Source: Planctomycetaceae bacterium | GTDB lineage: Bacteria; Planctomycetota; Planctomycetia; Pirellulales; Pirellulaceae | Length of the DNA: 25,176 nt | Direction of reading: 5' to 3' | Assembly (NCBI GenBank): GCA_022614795.1 | Contig: JAKEHX010000026.1 | Location: 1-25,176 of the forward strand | Shown: positions 10,024-18,539 of the stretch, one piece after another | Numbering within the stretch: position 1 is the stretch's first letter | Layout of the letters: each line of letters opens with the position of its first letter | Program-made: the position numbers and the translations under genes | Notes under the pieces: model-generated | Told to the model about the DNA's origin: nothing | The model's input: only the letters and a program-made list of their open reading frames with translations | Database searches by the model: none

Positions 10024-10079
10024 GTCCAAAGTCCAATGTCCAAATCCGAATCCTGAAGTCCTAAATCCTGAATCCCAAT
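10024..10079. repeat. Degenerate heptanucleotide array (8 x 7 bp)
   Basis: Directly after the dehydrogenase stop the sequence reads in 7-bp steps: GTCCAAA, GTCCAAT, GTCCAAA, TCCGAAT, CCTGAAG, TCCTAAA, TCCTGAA, TCCCAAT. The unit drifts along the array but the 7-bp period is kept. It is the most degenerate of the heptad arrays in this window. Confidence 0.75.
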
Positions 10080-10173
10080 TCGTAGTCCCGCTTCCGCATT
10101 TCCAGACGCAGGCGTAGATTGATACCGTCCGATCGGCCCTTGCACGATCGCGCGGGCCGCACCCAGATGCCCG

Positions 10174-11166
10174 ATGTGTCCGCTCAGAGCACCTGCCGCG
10201 GCGCCCGTAGCCTTGATTCGCTATCGCCCATTTCAGAATTGGGACCCTCCGGCGCTAGCGGAGATTTGGCGGACTCAGCCGCCGCTGCGGGGACGGCTCC
10301 AGGCGATCACGCCGCCGCTCTTGGAGAAGCATATCTTTGCCAAGCCGTGGTTCGACCACGAGGGGTTGATCATCGCGTGCGAGGGGGCACGCCCGATCGG
10401 CTTTGCCCATGCCGGGTTCGGCGCGAGCGACAACCTGCGCGACATCGACAGGCATCAAGGGACGGTCTGCCAGGTGATGGTCGCTCCGCACGCCAGCCGG
10501 GGCACGATCATGGTCGAGCTCCTGGCGGCAGCGGAGGACTATTTGCGCCGCCGCGGGGCGACGCAGATCTATGCCGGGTGCCAATTCCCGTTCAATCCGT
10601 TTTATGTGGGCGTTTACGGCAGCAGCGACGTGCCCGGCGTGCTAGCGACCGACCAGGAATTCCAGTCGCTGCTGCGCGGCGCTGGCTATCGAGCCCATTC
10701 GCGGCGGACTCTGTGGCGGCGGACGCTCGCGGGATTTCGCGCGCCGGTCGATCGGCAGTGGATGCAGGTTCGGCGGCGGTTCGCGGCCGCGCCCGTGCGC
10801 GACGATTTGCCTCGCAATTGGTGGGAAGCCAATGTCTGGGCTCACCACGACTGGACGCGCTGCGACCTGACGCTGGCGGGGGGCGGCGAACCGGTGATTT
10901 CCGCCACGCTCAGCGACATTGAGCCGCTCGCCCGCGACTGGGGCGTGCAGACGATTGGGCTCGTGAATCTCGACGATACGCCCGAAGCCCGCGAAGAGGG
11001 ACTCACCGAGTTTCTTCTGGGGGAAGTGATGCGCCAATATCACAGCCAGGGCTATGCGGCGATCGAAATCCAGGCGGCTGCCACGGATACGTCGCTGGCC
11101 GAGATTTTGACGAAGCTTGGGCTGGAGAACTACGATGAAGCGGCGCTGTGGAGGCTGGCGCCATAA
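10174..11166 (+). CDS. Tandem GNAT-family N-acetyltransferase
   Basis: 330 aa with two GNAT-like halves. The first, about residues 15-160, holds the acetyl-CoA region around VMVAPHASRGTIMVELL, followed by YLRRRGATQIYAG and an N/F-rich strand (FPFNPFYVGVYGSSD). The second, about 195-328, holds IGLVNLDDTPEAREEGLTEF and YHSQGYAAIEIQAA, then LTKLGLENYDEAALWRL. The start is uncertain: ATG 10174 gives an Ala/Pro-rich lead; conserved sequence begins at ALIRYRPFQNW. Substrate unknown. It is followed after 21 bp by the kinase gene on the same strand, so they may be co-transcribed. Confidence 0.82.
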   Translation: MCPLRAPAAAPVALIRYRPFQNWDPPALAEIWRTQPPLRGRLQAITPPLLEKHIFAKPWFDHEGLIIACEGARPIGFAHAGFGASDNLRDIDRHQGTVCQVMVAPHASRGTIMVELLAAAEDYLRRRGATQIYAGCQFPFNPFYVGVYGSSDVPGVLATDQEFQSLLRGAGYRAHSRRTLWRRTLAGFRAPVDRQWMQVRRRFAAAPVRDDLPRNWWEANVWAHHDWTRCDLTLAGGGEPVISATLSDIEPLARDWGVQTIGLVNLDDTPEAREEGLTEFLLGEVMRQYHSQGYAAIEIQAAATDTSLAEILTKLGLENYDEAALWRLAP

Positions 11167-11187
11167 TGCGATTGAGCGCGTAATGCC

Positions 11188-13368
11188 ATGAATACGCCGT
11201 CGAGAATCGAGCGCGGAACGCAGGGTGCTCGCGCTTCGCGCTCGATGACCGTGGGCTTTGACCTCTTGCGCAAGCATCTTTGGCTCTGGCCGCTTTTGGC
11301 TGCCGCGATGCTGGCAGCGGCGGGCGTATTGATACGCAACGCCGTCGAACAAGCCGCGAAGGGGGAGCTGGCCAAGAACCTCGAGACGATCCTGAAGGCC
11401 GACGTGAAGGCGCTGGAAGTCTGGATGATTAATCACCAGATGGATGCCTTCAGTCTCGCCGAGGATTCCCGCGTTCGTAAAGTGACGGCCGCGCTCGTCC
11501 AGGTCGCAGCGATGTCGCCGGACGATCCGACAGCCCTTTTGCAATCCGATTTGCAAAGCGAAGTCCGGCAGGTCGTCAAGGCGCAGCTCGACGGGCGGGA
11601 CTACTTCGGCTATGTACTGCTCGACCGCTCGGGCACGATCCTCTCCAGCGACCATCCGGAGCTGATCGGCAAGGATGCCCCCTTGGAATATGCTCAATTG
11701 CTCGAGCGCACCTTGGCCAAAGTCAAGACGGTCTCGCGGCCCTTTCCCAGCAGCGTGCTCTTGCCCGACGAAAACCGCGAGCTGAAGGCCGGATTGCCGA
11801 CGATGTTCGCGGCCGCCCGCGTTCGCGATCCAACGGGCGATCCCGCGGGGGCGATTTTCCTGCGACTCAAGCCCGAGCTGGGTTTTACCGACATCTTGCA
11901 GGTGGCCAGGTCCGGCGAAACCGGCGAAACCTACGCCTTTGACAAGGACGGCTTGCTTCTTTCCGAAAGCCGCTTTGACGACCATCTGCGCTCGGCCGGC
12001 TTGATACCCGATCAGCCGGGGGCCAAATCGATCCTGTCCATTCACGTGCGCAATCCAGGGGTCGATCTGACGAAGGGTGGCCGCGCTCGTCTGCCGCGAG
12101 CCAAGCAGCCGCTCACGCACATGGCGGCCGAGGCGATTGCCGGCCGGCCCGGCGTCAACGTGGAGGGATACAATGACTATCGCGGCGTCCCCGTGGTCGG
12201 CGCCTGGACCTGGCTGCCGGAATACGAATTTGGCGTGACGGCGGAAATCGACGTGGCCGAGGCGTACGCGCCAATCTATATCCTCCGCCGGGCGTTTTGG
12301 GGATTGTTTGGCCTGTTGGCGGCTTGCGGCGGCCTGATCCTGCTGTTCTCGATCGCGATGGCACGCTTGCAGCGAGCGGCCCAGAAGGCGGCCCTGGCCG
12401 CGAAGCAGCTTGGCCAATACCAGCTTGAAGAGAAGCTCGGCGAAGGGGGCATGGGGGTCGTCTATCGCGGGCGGCACAAGCTCCTCCGCCGGCCGACGGC
12501 GATCAAGCTGCTGCACCCGGAGAAGACGACCGACGACACGATTGCCCGCTTCGAGCGCGAGGTGCAGCTCACCTGCCAGCTCAATCACCCCAACACGGTA
12601 GCGATCTACGACTTCGGCCGCACACCGGAGGGGCTCTTCTTTTACGCGATGGAGTATCTGGAGGGAATTGACCTCGACGCCCTGATCAGCCGCCACGGAC
12701 GCCAGACCGAAGCCCGCGTGATCCACATCCTCGGGCAGATTTGCGGCTCGCTTGCCGAGGCCCATTCCATTGGCCTGGTGCATCGCGACATCAAGCCGGC
12801 GAACCTGATGCTCTGCCGCCGCGGCGGAGTGAGCGACGTGGTCAAGGTGCTCGACTTTGGGCTCGTCAAGGCGATCGACGCGCAGAAGCAAGCGACGCTC
12901 ACCGCGGCCAACGTGGTGATGGGAACGCCCAACTACATGTCCCCCGAGTCGTTCGAACGGCCCGATTCGGTCGGCCCGCAGAGCGACCTGTATGCGGTTG
13001 CGGCCGTCGGTTATTTCCTGCTCACCGGCACCGCGCCGTTCTCCGGCCAATCGGCGATCGAGATTTGCATGCACCATGTCAAGACTCCGCCGCAGCCGCC
13101 GTCGGCACGTGTGGGTTCGCCGATCGCCGCCGACCTGGAGGCTGTGCTGCTGCGCTGCCTGGCCAAGCTGCCTTCGGACCGGTTCGCCAGTGCCGGCGAA
13201 TTCGCCCAGGCGCTGGCCGCTTGCGCCGCGGCGGGCACGTGGACTGCTCGCCGGGCCGACGACTGGTGGACGGCCCACCTGGCGGGCCTGAGCGGCACGC
13301 AGCCAATTTCGTCCAGCGCGGTCACGGCCAGCCTCCATCAAGCGGCGACGATGGAGCTGTCGCGCTAG
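11188..13368 (+). CDS. Transmembrane Ser/Thr protein kinase with extracytoplasmic Cache-like sensor
   Basis: 726 aa. A short cytoplasmic start is followed by TM1 (about residues 31-49), an extracytoplasmic domain (about 50-368), TM2 (about 369-390) and a kinase domain from residue 411. The kinase is complete: glycine loop GEGGMG (418-423), Lys440 (AIKLL), catalytic loop HRDIKPAN (532-539), DFG at 556-558 and GTPNYMSPE. The sensor contains YFGYVLLDRSGTILSSDHPE, FAAARVRDPTGDPAGAIFLR and GVPVVGAWTWLPEYEFGVTA, the pattern of double Cache domains normally joined to histidine kinases or chemoreceptors. An in-frame Met at residue 20 is an alternative start. It ends 4 bp from the convergent valS stop. 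Confidence 0.93.
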   Translation: MNTPSRIERGTQGARASRSMTVGFDLLRKHLWLWPLLAAAMLAAAGVLIRNAVEQAAKGELAKNLETILKADVKALEVWMINHQMDAFSLAEDSRVRKVTAALVQVAAMSPDDPTALLQSDLQSEVRQVVKAQLDGRDYFGYVLLDRSGTILSSDHPELIGKDAPLEYAQLLERTLAKVKTVSRPFPSSVLLPDENRELKAGLPTMFAAARVRDPTGDPAGAIFLRLKPELGFTDILQVARSGETGETYAFDKDGLLLSESRFDDHLRSAGLIPDQPGAKSILSIHVRNPGVDLTKGGRARLPRAKQPLTHMAAEAIAGRPGVNVEGYNDYRGVPVVGAWTWLPEYEFGVTAEIDVAEAYAPIYILRRAFWGLFGLLAACGGLILLFSIAMARLQRAAQKAALAAKQLGQYQLEEKLGEGGMGVVYRGRHKLLRRPTAIKLLHPEKTTDDTIARFEREVQLTCQLNHPNTVAIYDFGRTPEGLFFYAMEYLEGIDLDALISRHGRQTEARVIHILGQICGSLAEAHSIGLVHRDIKPANLMLCRRGGVSDVVKVLDFGLVKAIDAQKQATLTAANVVMGTPNYMSPESFERPDSVGPQSDLYAVAAVGYFLLTGTAPFSGQSAIEICMHHVKTPPQPPSARVGSPIAADLEAVLLRCLAKLPSDRFASAGEFAQALAACAAAGTWTARRADDWWTAHLAGLSGTQPISSSAVTASLHQAATMELSR

Positions 13369-13372
13369 CGGC

Positions 13373-16300
13373 TCATTTCCGCAGCGCCGCGAGCGCCGCC
13401 CGCACGCTGGCAAGCTGCTCCTGAAGCTGCGCCAGGCTGTCGCGCTCGGACTGCACCACGTTGGCCGGCGCCCGGCTCACGAAGCTCTCGTTGGCGAGTT
13501 TGCCTTCCTTCGCCTTGATGAGGCCGAGGTACTTCTGCTCGAGTTGCTCGTACTTGGCGACTTCGGCGGCCTCGTCGATCAGCCCGGCCAGATCGACATA
13601 GACTTCCATTCCGGCCAGCGCGGTCTTCGCGTTCGTTGGCGGAATAGCGACTTGCGGCCCGAAGCCCGTGGCCGTGGCATTGGCCATCGACTGGAAATAG
13701 GTCGCCATCGGCTGGAGCAGGGCCGCGGTAGCCGCGTCGCACTTGATCGCGAAATTCAGCGGATTCTTCCCGGGAATGTTCTGCCGGCTGCGAATTTCGC
13801 GGATCGCCCCCAGGGCCTGCTGGAACACGGCAAACCGCGACTCGATCTCGCGGTCCTGCCATCTCATGTCCGCCACGGGCCATGGCGCGGTGATCAGCCA
13901 CTCGGGCGCCCGCGACGGCGAGCGGGGGGCGTCAGCCCCCTGAGGCAATCCGCGCTCCGGCGCGACTCTATTCAACAACTGCCACACCTCCTCCGTAATG
14001 AACGGCATGATCGGATGTAGCAGACGCAAGAGCACATCGAGTGCGTGCGCCAACACGCGCTGTGCCGTTGGCCTGGCCTTCTCGTCCGCTAGCCGAGCCT
14101 TGGCAATCTCCACGTAGAACGAGCAGAATTCGTCCCAGGCGAAGTCGTAAAGCTCTTTCGCGGCGTCGGCGTAGCGATAACTCTGGAGCGATTTGGTTAC
14201 GCCGTCGGTCACCGTCGCCAAGCGTGAGAGGAGCCAACGGTCTTCGACGGTCAGGTGAGTGGTGAGTGGTGAGTGGTGAGTGGTGGCTTGGCTTGACGCT
14301 GGTTTTGGTACTGAGTACTGAGTACTGAGTACTGAGCCGGTCGTTAAAGAGCCTCCTGGCCCCTGGCCCCTGGCCCCTGGCTCCTGGCCCCCCGTACCAG
14401 AACCCTCCGCCGCGTCGTCCCGCAAATTGATCAGCGCAAACCGGGCCGCGTTCCACAGCTTGTTCGTGAAGTTCCGGGCCACCTCGAACCGCTCGCTCAC
14501 CACGGCCGCCCGCGGCAGGGCTTTTTCGGCGTCAGTGCTGGCCCATTGCGTGCCGAAATCCTTGCCGCATTTGCTGCACGCGATGCGAGGCAGCTTGCGG
14601 TTCTTTCTGGTCTGCTCAATCAGTGCCAGGCAGTGAGGACACTCGAACTGCACCGGCATCCGCACGTCCTGCGTCTCGGTCGTCAGGTCGGCCAGGCCGA
14701 ACCGCAGGGCGTCGGCCCCGAACTTGTCGATGATATCGACCGGATCAACTCCATTGCCGATCGTCTTGTTCATCGTCTCGCCGTATCCGTCGAGAATCTT
14801 GGGGTGGATGTAAACCTCGTGGAAGGGAATCTCAGCGAGGTTGTTCTGCCCCATGATCACCATCCGCGCCACCCAGAGCGTGATGATGTCGCGGCTGGTG
14901 ATCAGCACGCTCGTCGGATACCAGTATTCCAGCTCCCGCGTCTCTTCCGGCCACCCCATCGTGCTATGCGGCCAGAGGGCGGAGGAGAACCAAGTGTCGA
15001 GGACGTCGGGGTCTTGCTTGAAGTCGTGCAGCTTTCCTCTTGTCTGGAGGGCGGCGTCGTAGCTTGGATCCGGGTTGCTCGGCATACCCCCCGAACGAAA
15101 TTGTTCAAGCGTCTTAAGAGCATCGAAGACGCGGTCGGATAAGGGACCGCATCGAAGTGTGGCACCGTCCGGATAATCAATGGAGTACTCAGTACTGAGT
15201 ACTCCATATATCCGAAGATATTCTCGCAACACTTGCTCTGCAGCATTCCTTTTAGCTTCCAATTCCTCTCTACTGCCTATGCTGACAGCAACCTGAGTAG
15301 TCCAGATTGGGATTTGATGCCCCCACCAGAGCTGGCGGCTCACGGGCCAGTCGCGTTTTTCGCTGAGCCAGTCGAGATAGCTCTTGGCATAGCGCTCGGG
15401 AACGATCTTCACGCGGCCGCTCGTCACGGCATCCATTGCCATCTGTGCCAAACCCGGTTGCGACGTTTCCTCCAACTGACCACTGACGACTGACGACTGA
15501 CGATCTCCCATCTTCACAAACCACTGATCCGCCAAATACGGCTCGATCGGCGTCTTGCTGCGGTCGGAGTGCGGCAACTCGATCTCGCGGTCTTCCACGT
15601 CACCCACCAGGCCGAGCTTGTCGAGGTCTGCCACCACCCGCTCGCGGGCCTTGGGGATCGTGAGACCCTTATAGGGTCCGGCGTTCTCATTCAGTGTGCC
15701 GTCTGGGTTGAGGATGTTGATCATCGGCAGCTTCTGCCGCAGGCCCACGTCGTAGTCGTTGGGGTCGTGGGCCGGCGTGATCTTTACGGCCCCGGTGCCC
15801 AGTTCCGGCCTGGCCCATTCGTCGCAGATGAGCGGAATCTCGCGGTTCAAAAGCGGTAGCATCACCTTGCGGCCGGCACGGGCCATGTCGCGCAGCTTCA
15901 TCAGCAGCGGCAGCATTTCGGTCCGGCGCTGGGCGATGTTGTCGATCTGGGCCTGAATGCCTTCCTTCTCTTTGGCCGGTGCTTTGTCGAGCCGCTCGCG
16001 CAGTTCGGCCTCGGCCTTGTCGAGCGCGCCGGCCGGGTCGGGATGCACGGCCACGGCTGTGTCGCCGAGCATCGTTTCAGGGCGCGTGGTGGCGATCTCG
16101 ACAAACTCAGGTTCGTGAGTGGCTGTCGGTTTCAGGTTCCATGTTTCAGGTTCCAAGTTGGACGAATCAGAACTTGAAACTTGAAACTTGGAACTTGGAA
16201 CCTCCGCCGACACCACCGGATACTTGAAGTGCCAGAACTTTCCCTTCACCGTTTCCTGGAACACCTCGTCATCGCTCACGGCTGTTTGCAGGAACGTGTC

Positions 16301-16867
16301 CCAGTTCACCAGCCGTTTGCCGCGGTAGATGAGCCCCTTGCTGAACAGGTCGAAAAACGTCTGCCGCACGGCCCGTGAGCAGCCTTCGTCAAACGTGAAC
16401 CGCGTCCGCGCCCAGTCGCACGAGCAGCCCATCTGCTTGAGCTGATCGAGAATCCGCTTCTCATAGACCTCTTTCCACTGCCAGATGCGCTCGACCAGTC
16501 CTTCGCGGCCCAAGTCGTGCCGCGTCTTGCCCTCTTCCTCGCGCAGTCGCTTCTCGACCACGGCCTGCGTGGCGATGCCCGCGTGGTCGGTCCCCGGCAT
16601 CCAGAGCGTGTTATAGCCCTGCATCCGGTGCATGCGGATTTGAATGTCTTGAAGCGTGTTGTTCAGCGCATGCCCCAGGTGCAGCGCCCCGGTCACGTTG
16701 GGCGGCGGGATGACGATCGAGTAGGGGCCCTTCGTCTTGTCGGGCTCGCCGCGTTTCGGTGGCTCGGCATGAAACAGGCCGCGCCGTTCCCACTCGGCAT
16801 AGAGGCGCGCCTGAGTCGGACCGAACTCAAAACGAATCGGAATCTCATCCGCCGATAGACCTGCCAT
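13373..16867 (-). CDS. valS: Valyl-tRNA synthetase with in-frame repeat insertions
   Basis: 1164 aa, clearly longer than typical bacterial ValRS (about 880-950). The class Ia signature HLGH is at residues 63-66 (PPPNVTGALHLGHALN). The editing domain follows (ATTRPETMLGDTAVAVHPD), then DVLDTWFSSALWPHSTMGW. The KMSKS loop is divergent, TMNKTIGNGVDP near residue 700. A zinc-ribbon-like CPHC...CSKC insert lies at about 725-760, and the C-terminal coiled coil is intact. Extra segments of low complexity, around residues 222-247, 456-465, 554-563 and 827-872, coincide with heptad arrays or a palindrome in the DNA, all in frame. The ATG shares two bases with the TAA stop of cimA (TAATG), so translation is probably coupled. 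The enzyme charges tRNA-Val. Confidence 0.95.
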   Translation of the reverse strand: MAGLSADEIPIRFEFGPTQARLYAEWERRGLFHAEPPKRGEPDKTKGPYSIVIPPPNVTGALHLGHALNNTLQDIQIRMHRMQGYNTLWMPGTDHAGIATQAVVEKRLREEEGKTRHDLGREGLVERIWQWKEVYEKRILDQLKQMGCSCDWARTRFTFDEGCSRAVRQTFFDLFSKGLIYRGKRLVNWDTFLQTAVSDDEVFQETVKGKFWHFKYPVVSAEVPSSKFQVSSSDSSNLEPETWNLKPTATHEPEFVEIATTRPETMLGDTAVAVHPDPAGALDKAEAELRERLDKAPAKEKEGIQAQIDNIAQRRTEMLPLLMKLRDMARAGRKVMLPLLNREIPLICDEWARPELGTGAVKITPAHDPNDYDVGLRQKLPMINILNPDGTLNENAGPYKGLTIPKARERVVADLDKLGLVGDVEDREIELPHSDRSKTPIEPYLADQWFVKMGDRQSSVVSGQLEETSQPGLAQMAMDAVTSGRVKIVPERYAKSYLDWLSEKRDWPVSRQLWWGHQIPIWTTQVAVSIGSREELEAKRNAAEQVLREYLRIYGVLSTEYSIDYPDGATLRCGPLSDRVFDALKTLEQFRSGGMPSNPDPSYDAALQTRGKLHDFKQDPDVLDTWFSSALWPHSTMGWPEETRELEYWYPTSVLITSRDIITLWVARMVIMGQNNLAEIPFHEVYIHPKILDGYGETMNKTIGNGVDPVDIIDKFGADALRFGLADLTTETQDVRMPVQFECPHCLALIEQTRKNRKLPRIACSKCGKDFGTQWASTDAEKALPRAAVVSERFEVARNFTNKLWNAARFALINLRDDAAEGSGTGGQEPGARGQGPGGSLTTGSVLSTQYSVPKPASSQATTHHSPLTTHLTVEDRWLLSRLATVTDGVTKSLQSYRYADAAKELYDFAWDEFCSFYVEIAKARLADEKARPTAQRVLAHALDVLLRLLHPIMPFITEEVWQLLNRVAPERGLPQGADAPRSPSRAPEWLITAPWPVADMRWQDREIESRFAVFQQALGAIREIRSRQNIPGKNPLNFAIKCDAATAALLQPMATYFQSMANATATGFGPQVAIPPTNAKTALAGMEVYVDLAGLIDEAAEVAKYEQLEQKYLGLIKAKEGKLANESFVSRAPANVVQSERDSLAQLQEQLASVRAALAALRK
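14254..14281. repeat. Heptad array inside valS, GGTGAGT x 4
   Basis: Four perfect copies of GGTGAGT, 28 bp. On the coding strand it encodes part of the segment HHSPLTTH, just before the conserved VEDRWLLSRL of valyl-tRNA synthetase. The frame is kept. Confidence 0.92.
14309..14336. repeat. Heptad array inside valS, TACTGAG x 4
   Basis: Four perfect copies of TACTGAG, 28 bp, read on the valS strand as GSVLSTQYSV. It lies 27 bases from the neighbouring GGTGAGT array. Confidence 0.92.
14353..14387. repeat. Heptad array inside valS, (C/T)CCCTGG-type x 5
   Basis: CTCCTGG, CCCCTGG x 3, CTCCTGG, 35 bp, read on the valS strand as GGQEPGARGQGPGG. With the two arrays above it makes one compound insertion of about 135-150 bp between RFALINLRDD and VEDRWLL. 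Confidence 0.9.
15180..15207. repeat. 28-bp perfect palindrome inside valS
   Basis: Bases 15180-15207 equal their own reverse complement, centred between 15193 and 15194, with core CAGTACTG. It is built from the same word as the TACTGAG array 850 bp away (AGTACTGAGTACT). It is in frame in valS and encodes YGVLSTEYSI. Confidence 0.92.
15474..15501. repeat. Heptad array inside valS, NACTGAC x 4
   Basis: AACTGAC, CACTGAC, GACTGAC, GACTGAC, 28 bp. On the valS strand it gives the low-complexity segment RQSSVVSGQL between the conserved DQWFVKMGD and the next helix (AQMAMDAV). The frame is kept. Confidence 0.88.
16129..16203. repeat. Inverted pair of heptad arrays inside valS
   Basis: The left array is GTTTCAG, GTTCCAT, GTTTCAG, GTTCCAA (16129-16156, 28 bp). 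After 13 bases the right array is GAACTTG, AAACTTG, AAACTTG, GAACTTG and a partial unit (16170-16203), roughly the reverse complement of the left, so the pair can fold into a long hairpin. It encodes the insert around KFQVSSSDSSNLEPETWNLK in the editing-domain region, directly before the conserved EFVEIATTRPETM. The frame is kept. Confidence 0.9.
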
Positions 16868-18441
16868 TACTTCAATCCTTCATCCTTGGCGAGCTTGTAC
16901 TCAATTGCATCCACCAGCGCCAGCCAACTTGCCTCGATGATGTTCTCGCTGACGCCAACCGTGCCCCACACGTCGTGATGGTCCGACGACTCGATGATTA
17001 CGCGGATGCGGGCCGCCGTCCCCGCCTCGCTGTTGACCACGCGGACCTTGTAGTCGATCAGCCGCATGTCGCGGAGGCCGGGGAAGTCGCCATTTAAGGC
17101 TTTGCGCATCGCGGCGTCGAGGGCATTCACCGGGCCGTCCCCTTCGGCCACTTCGTGCCGCTCGCGGCCATTCACGATGAGCTTGACCGTGGCTTCGGTC
17201 ACTGGCTGGCCGTCGCCCAATGTGCTGACTGCCACCGAGTACTTCGTCCGCTCAAAGTGCGGCTGGAACAGGCCGGCCGCCCGGCGGACGAGCATGTCGA
17301 ACGACGCCTCAGCCGCCTCGAACTGCCAGCCCTGGGCCTCCAAGTCGACCACTCGCTTGAGGATATTGTCCATGAGCGCCTTGTCGTCGGTCAGCTTGTG
17401 CTTGGCCGTGAGGGCCGTGATGTTCGACCGGCCCGAAAGCTCGCTTACGAGAATCCGGCGCTCGTTGCCGACCAGGGCGGGGTCGAGGTGCTCGTAGCTG
17501 CTGGTGGCCCGGGCGATGGCGTGGACGTGCATGCCCCCTTTGTGCGCGAAGGCACTCTGCCCGACGAACGGCTGGTTGTTGCGATGGTTGACGTTGGCCG
17601 TTTCATAGACAAACCGCGACAGCTCGGTCAGGTGTGTGAGCGGCCGGCCACCGAGGATCTGGTAGCCCTTTTTGAGGCCCAGGTTGGCCATCACGCTGAT
17701 CAGGTCGGCGTTGCCGCACCGCTCGCCAAAGCCGTTGATCGTCCCTTGCACCTGCACCGCGCCGGCATCGACCGCGGCCAGCGAATTGGCCACGGCCAGC
17801 TCGCCGTCGTTGTGAGTATGAATGCCGACCGGCACGTTGAACGGTTGCAAGGTCTTCACGGCGGCTTTCGTCCGCTGGGCGATTGTTTCCGGCAGGCTGC
17901 CGCCGTTGGTGTCGCAGAGGATCACGAGCTTTGCCCCCGCCCGCGCTGCGGCGAGGATCGTCTCGGCGGCATAGTCGGGATTGGCCCCCCAGCCGTCGAA
18001 GAAGTGCTCGGCGTCGTAAAACACCTCGCGTCCCTGACTGGCCAGGTATTCGATCGTCTCAGCGATCATGTCGAGGTTTTCCTGCAAGCTCACCCTCAGG
18101 ACCTCGGTGACGTGGAAGTCCCACGTCTTGCCGACGATCGTCACCACGGGCGTTTGGGCCTCAACCAGCGCGCGGATGCCCAAGTCGTCAGCCGCCTTCA
18201 TGCCGCGGCGGCGCGTCATTCCGAACGCACACACCTTGGCGTGCGACAGTTTCAATTCGCGGGCCCGCTGAAAATACTCGGCGTCCTTCGAGTTGCTGGC
18301 CGGATAGCCTCCCTCGACGAAATCGATGCCCAGCTCATCCAGCCGCTCGGTAATTTGCAGCTTGTCCTGGAGCGAGAGGCTCACGCCTTCCCCCTGCGTG
18401 CCGTCGCGGAGGGTGGTGTCATAGATTTGGATGCTTCGCAT
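16867..18441 (-). CDS. cimA: (R)-citramalate synthase, CimA family
   Basis: 524 aa. The TIM-barrel catalytic domain begins at the start codon: YDTTLRDGTQGEG (about residues 7-19), FVEGGYPASN, ILCDTNGGS, the metal motif HTHNDGE, and GTINGFGERCGN. The C-terminal regulatory domain of the LeuA/CimA type is present (TKYSVAVSTLGDGQPVTEA, ALDAAMRKAL). The family makes citramalate from pyruvate and acetyl-CoA, the first step of the threonine-independent isoleucine route. ATG 18441 was chosen because upstream in-frame codons only translate the heptad repeat. No Shine-Dalgarno sequence is visible before it; the repeat ends 10 bases upstream. Its TAA overlaps the valS ATG. Upstream lie a promoter, leader peptide and terminator. 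Confidence 0.93.
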   Translation of the reverse strand: MRSIQIYDTTLRDGTQGEGVSLSLQDKLQITERLDELGIDFVEGGYPASNSKDAEYFQRARELKLSHAKVCAFGMTRRRGMKAADDLGIRALVEAQTPVVTIVGKTWDFHVTEVLRVSLQENLDMIAETIEYLASQGREVFYDAEHFFDGWGANPDYAAETILAAARAGAKLVILCDTNGGSLPETIAQRTKAAVKTLQPFNVPVGIHTHNDGELAVANSLAAVDAGAVQVQGTINGFGERCGNADLISVMANLGLKKGYQILGGRPLTHLTELSRFVYETANVNHRNNQPFVGQSAFAHKGGMHVHAIARATSSYEHLDPALVGNERRILVSELSGRSNITALTAKHKLTDDKALMDNILKRVVDLEAQGWQFEAAEASFDMLVRRAAGLFQPHFERTKYSVAVSTLGDGQPVTEATVKLIVNGRERHEVAEGDGPVNALDAAMRKALNGDFPGLRDMRLIDYKVRVVNSEAGTAARIRVIIESSDHHDVWGTVGVSENIIEASWLALVDAIEYKLAKDEGLK

Positions 18442-18451
18442 GGCAAAACCA

Positions 18452-18524
18452 GTTTCAGGTTGCAAGTTCCAAGTTTCAGGTTCCAGGGAATCCAACATGA
18501 AACCTGAAACTTGGAACCTGAAAC
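18452..18524. repeat. Inverted heptad arrays in the cimA 5' leader
   Basis: Five heptads, GTTTCAG, GTTGCAA, GTTCCAA, GTTTCAG, GTTCCAG (18452-18486), face four of the opposite sense, ATGAAAC, CTGAAAC, TTGGAAC, CTGAAAC (18497-18524). The pair can fold into a long hairpin just upstream of the cimA start. The words match the inverted arrays at 16129-16203 inside valS, and the terminator stem just beyond shares CTGAAAC. Confidence 0.9.
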
Positions 18525-18539
18525 CCTGCCTCGTTAAAC

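Noticed and set aside
10642..13413. 923-codon open frame opposite the GNAT and kinase genes
   Set aside because: It is antisense to two clear genes, is very rich in Arg, Gly and Ala as GC-rich shadow frames are, and has no domain.
14254..15501. CRISPR array, considered because of regular short repeats
   Set aside because: The repeats are 7 bp, directly adjoining, without spacers of 25-40 bp, and lie in frame in valS.
17155..18507. 450-codon open frame opposite cimA
   Set aside because: It is the antisense shadow of an obvious CimA coding sequence.
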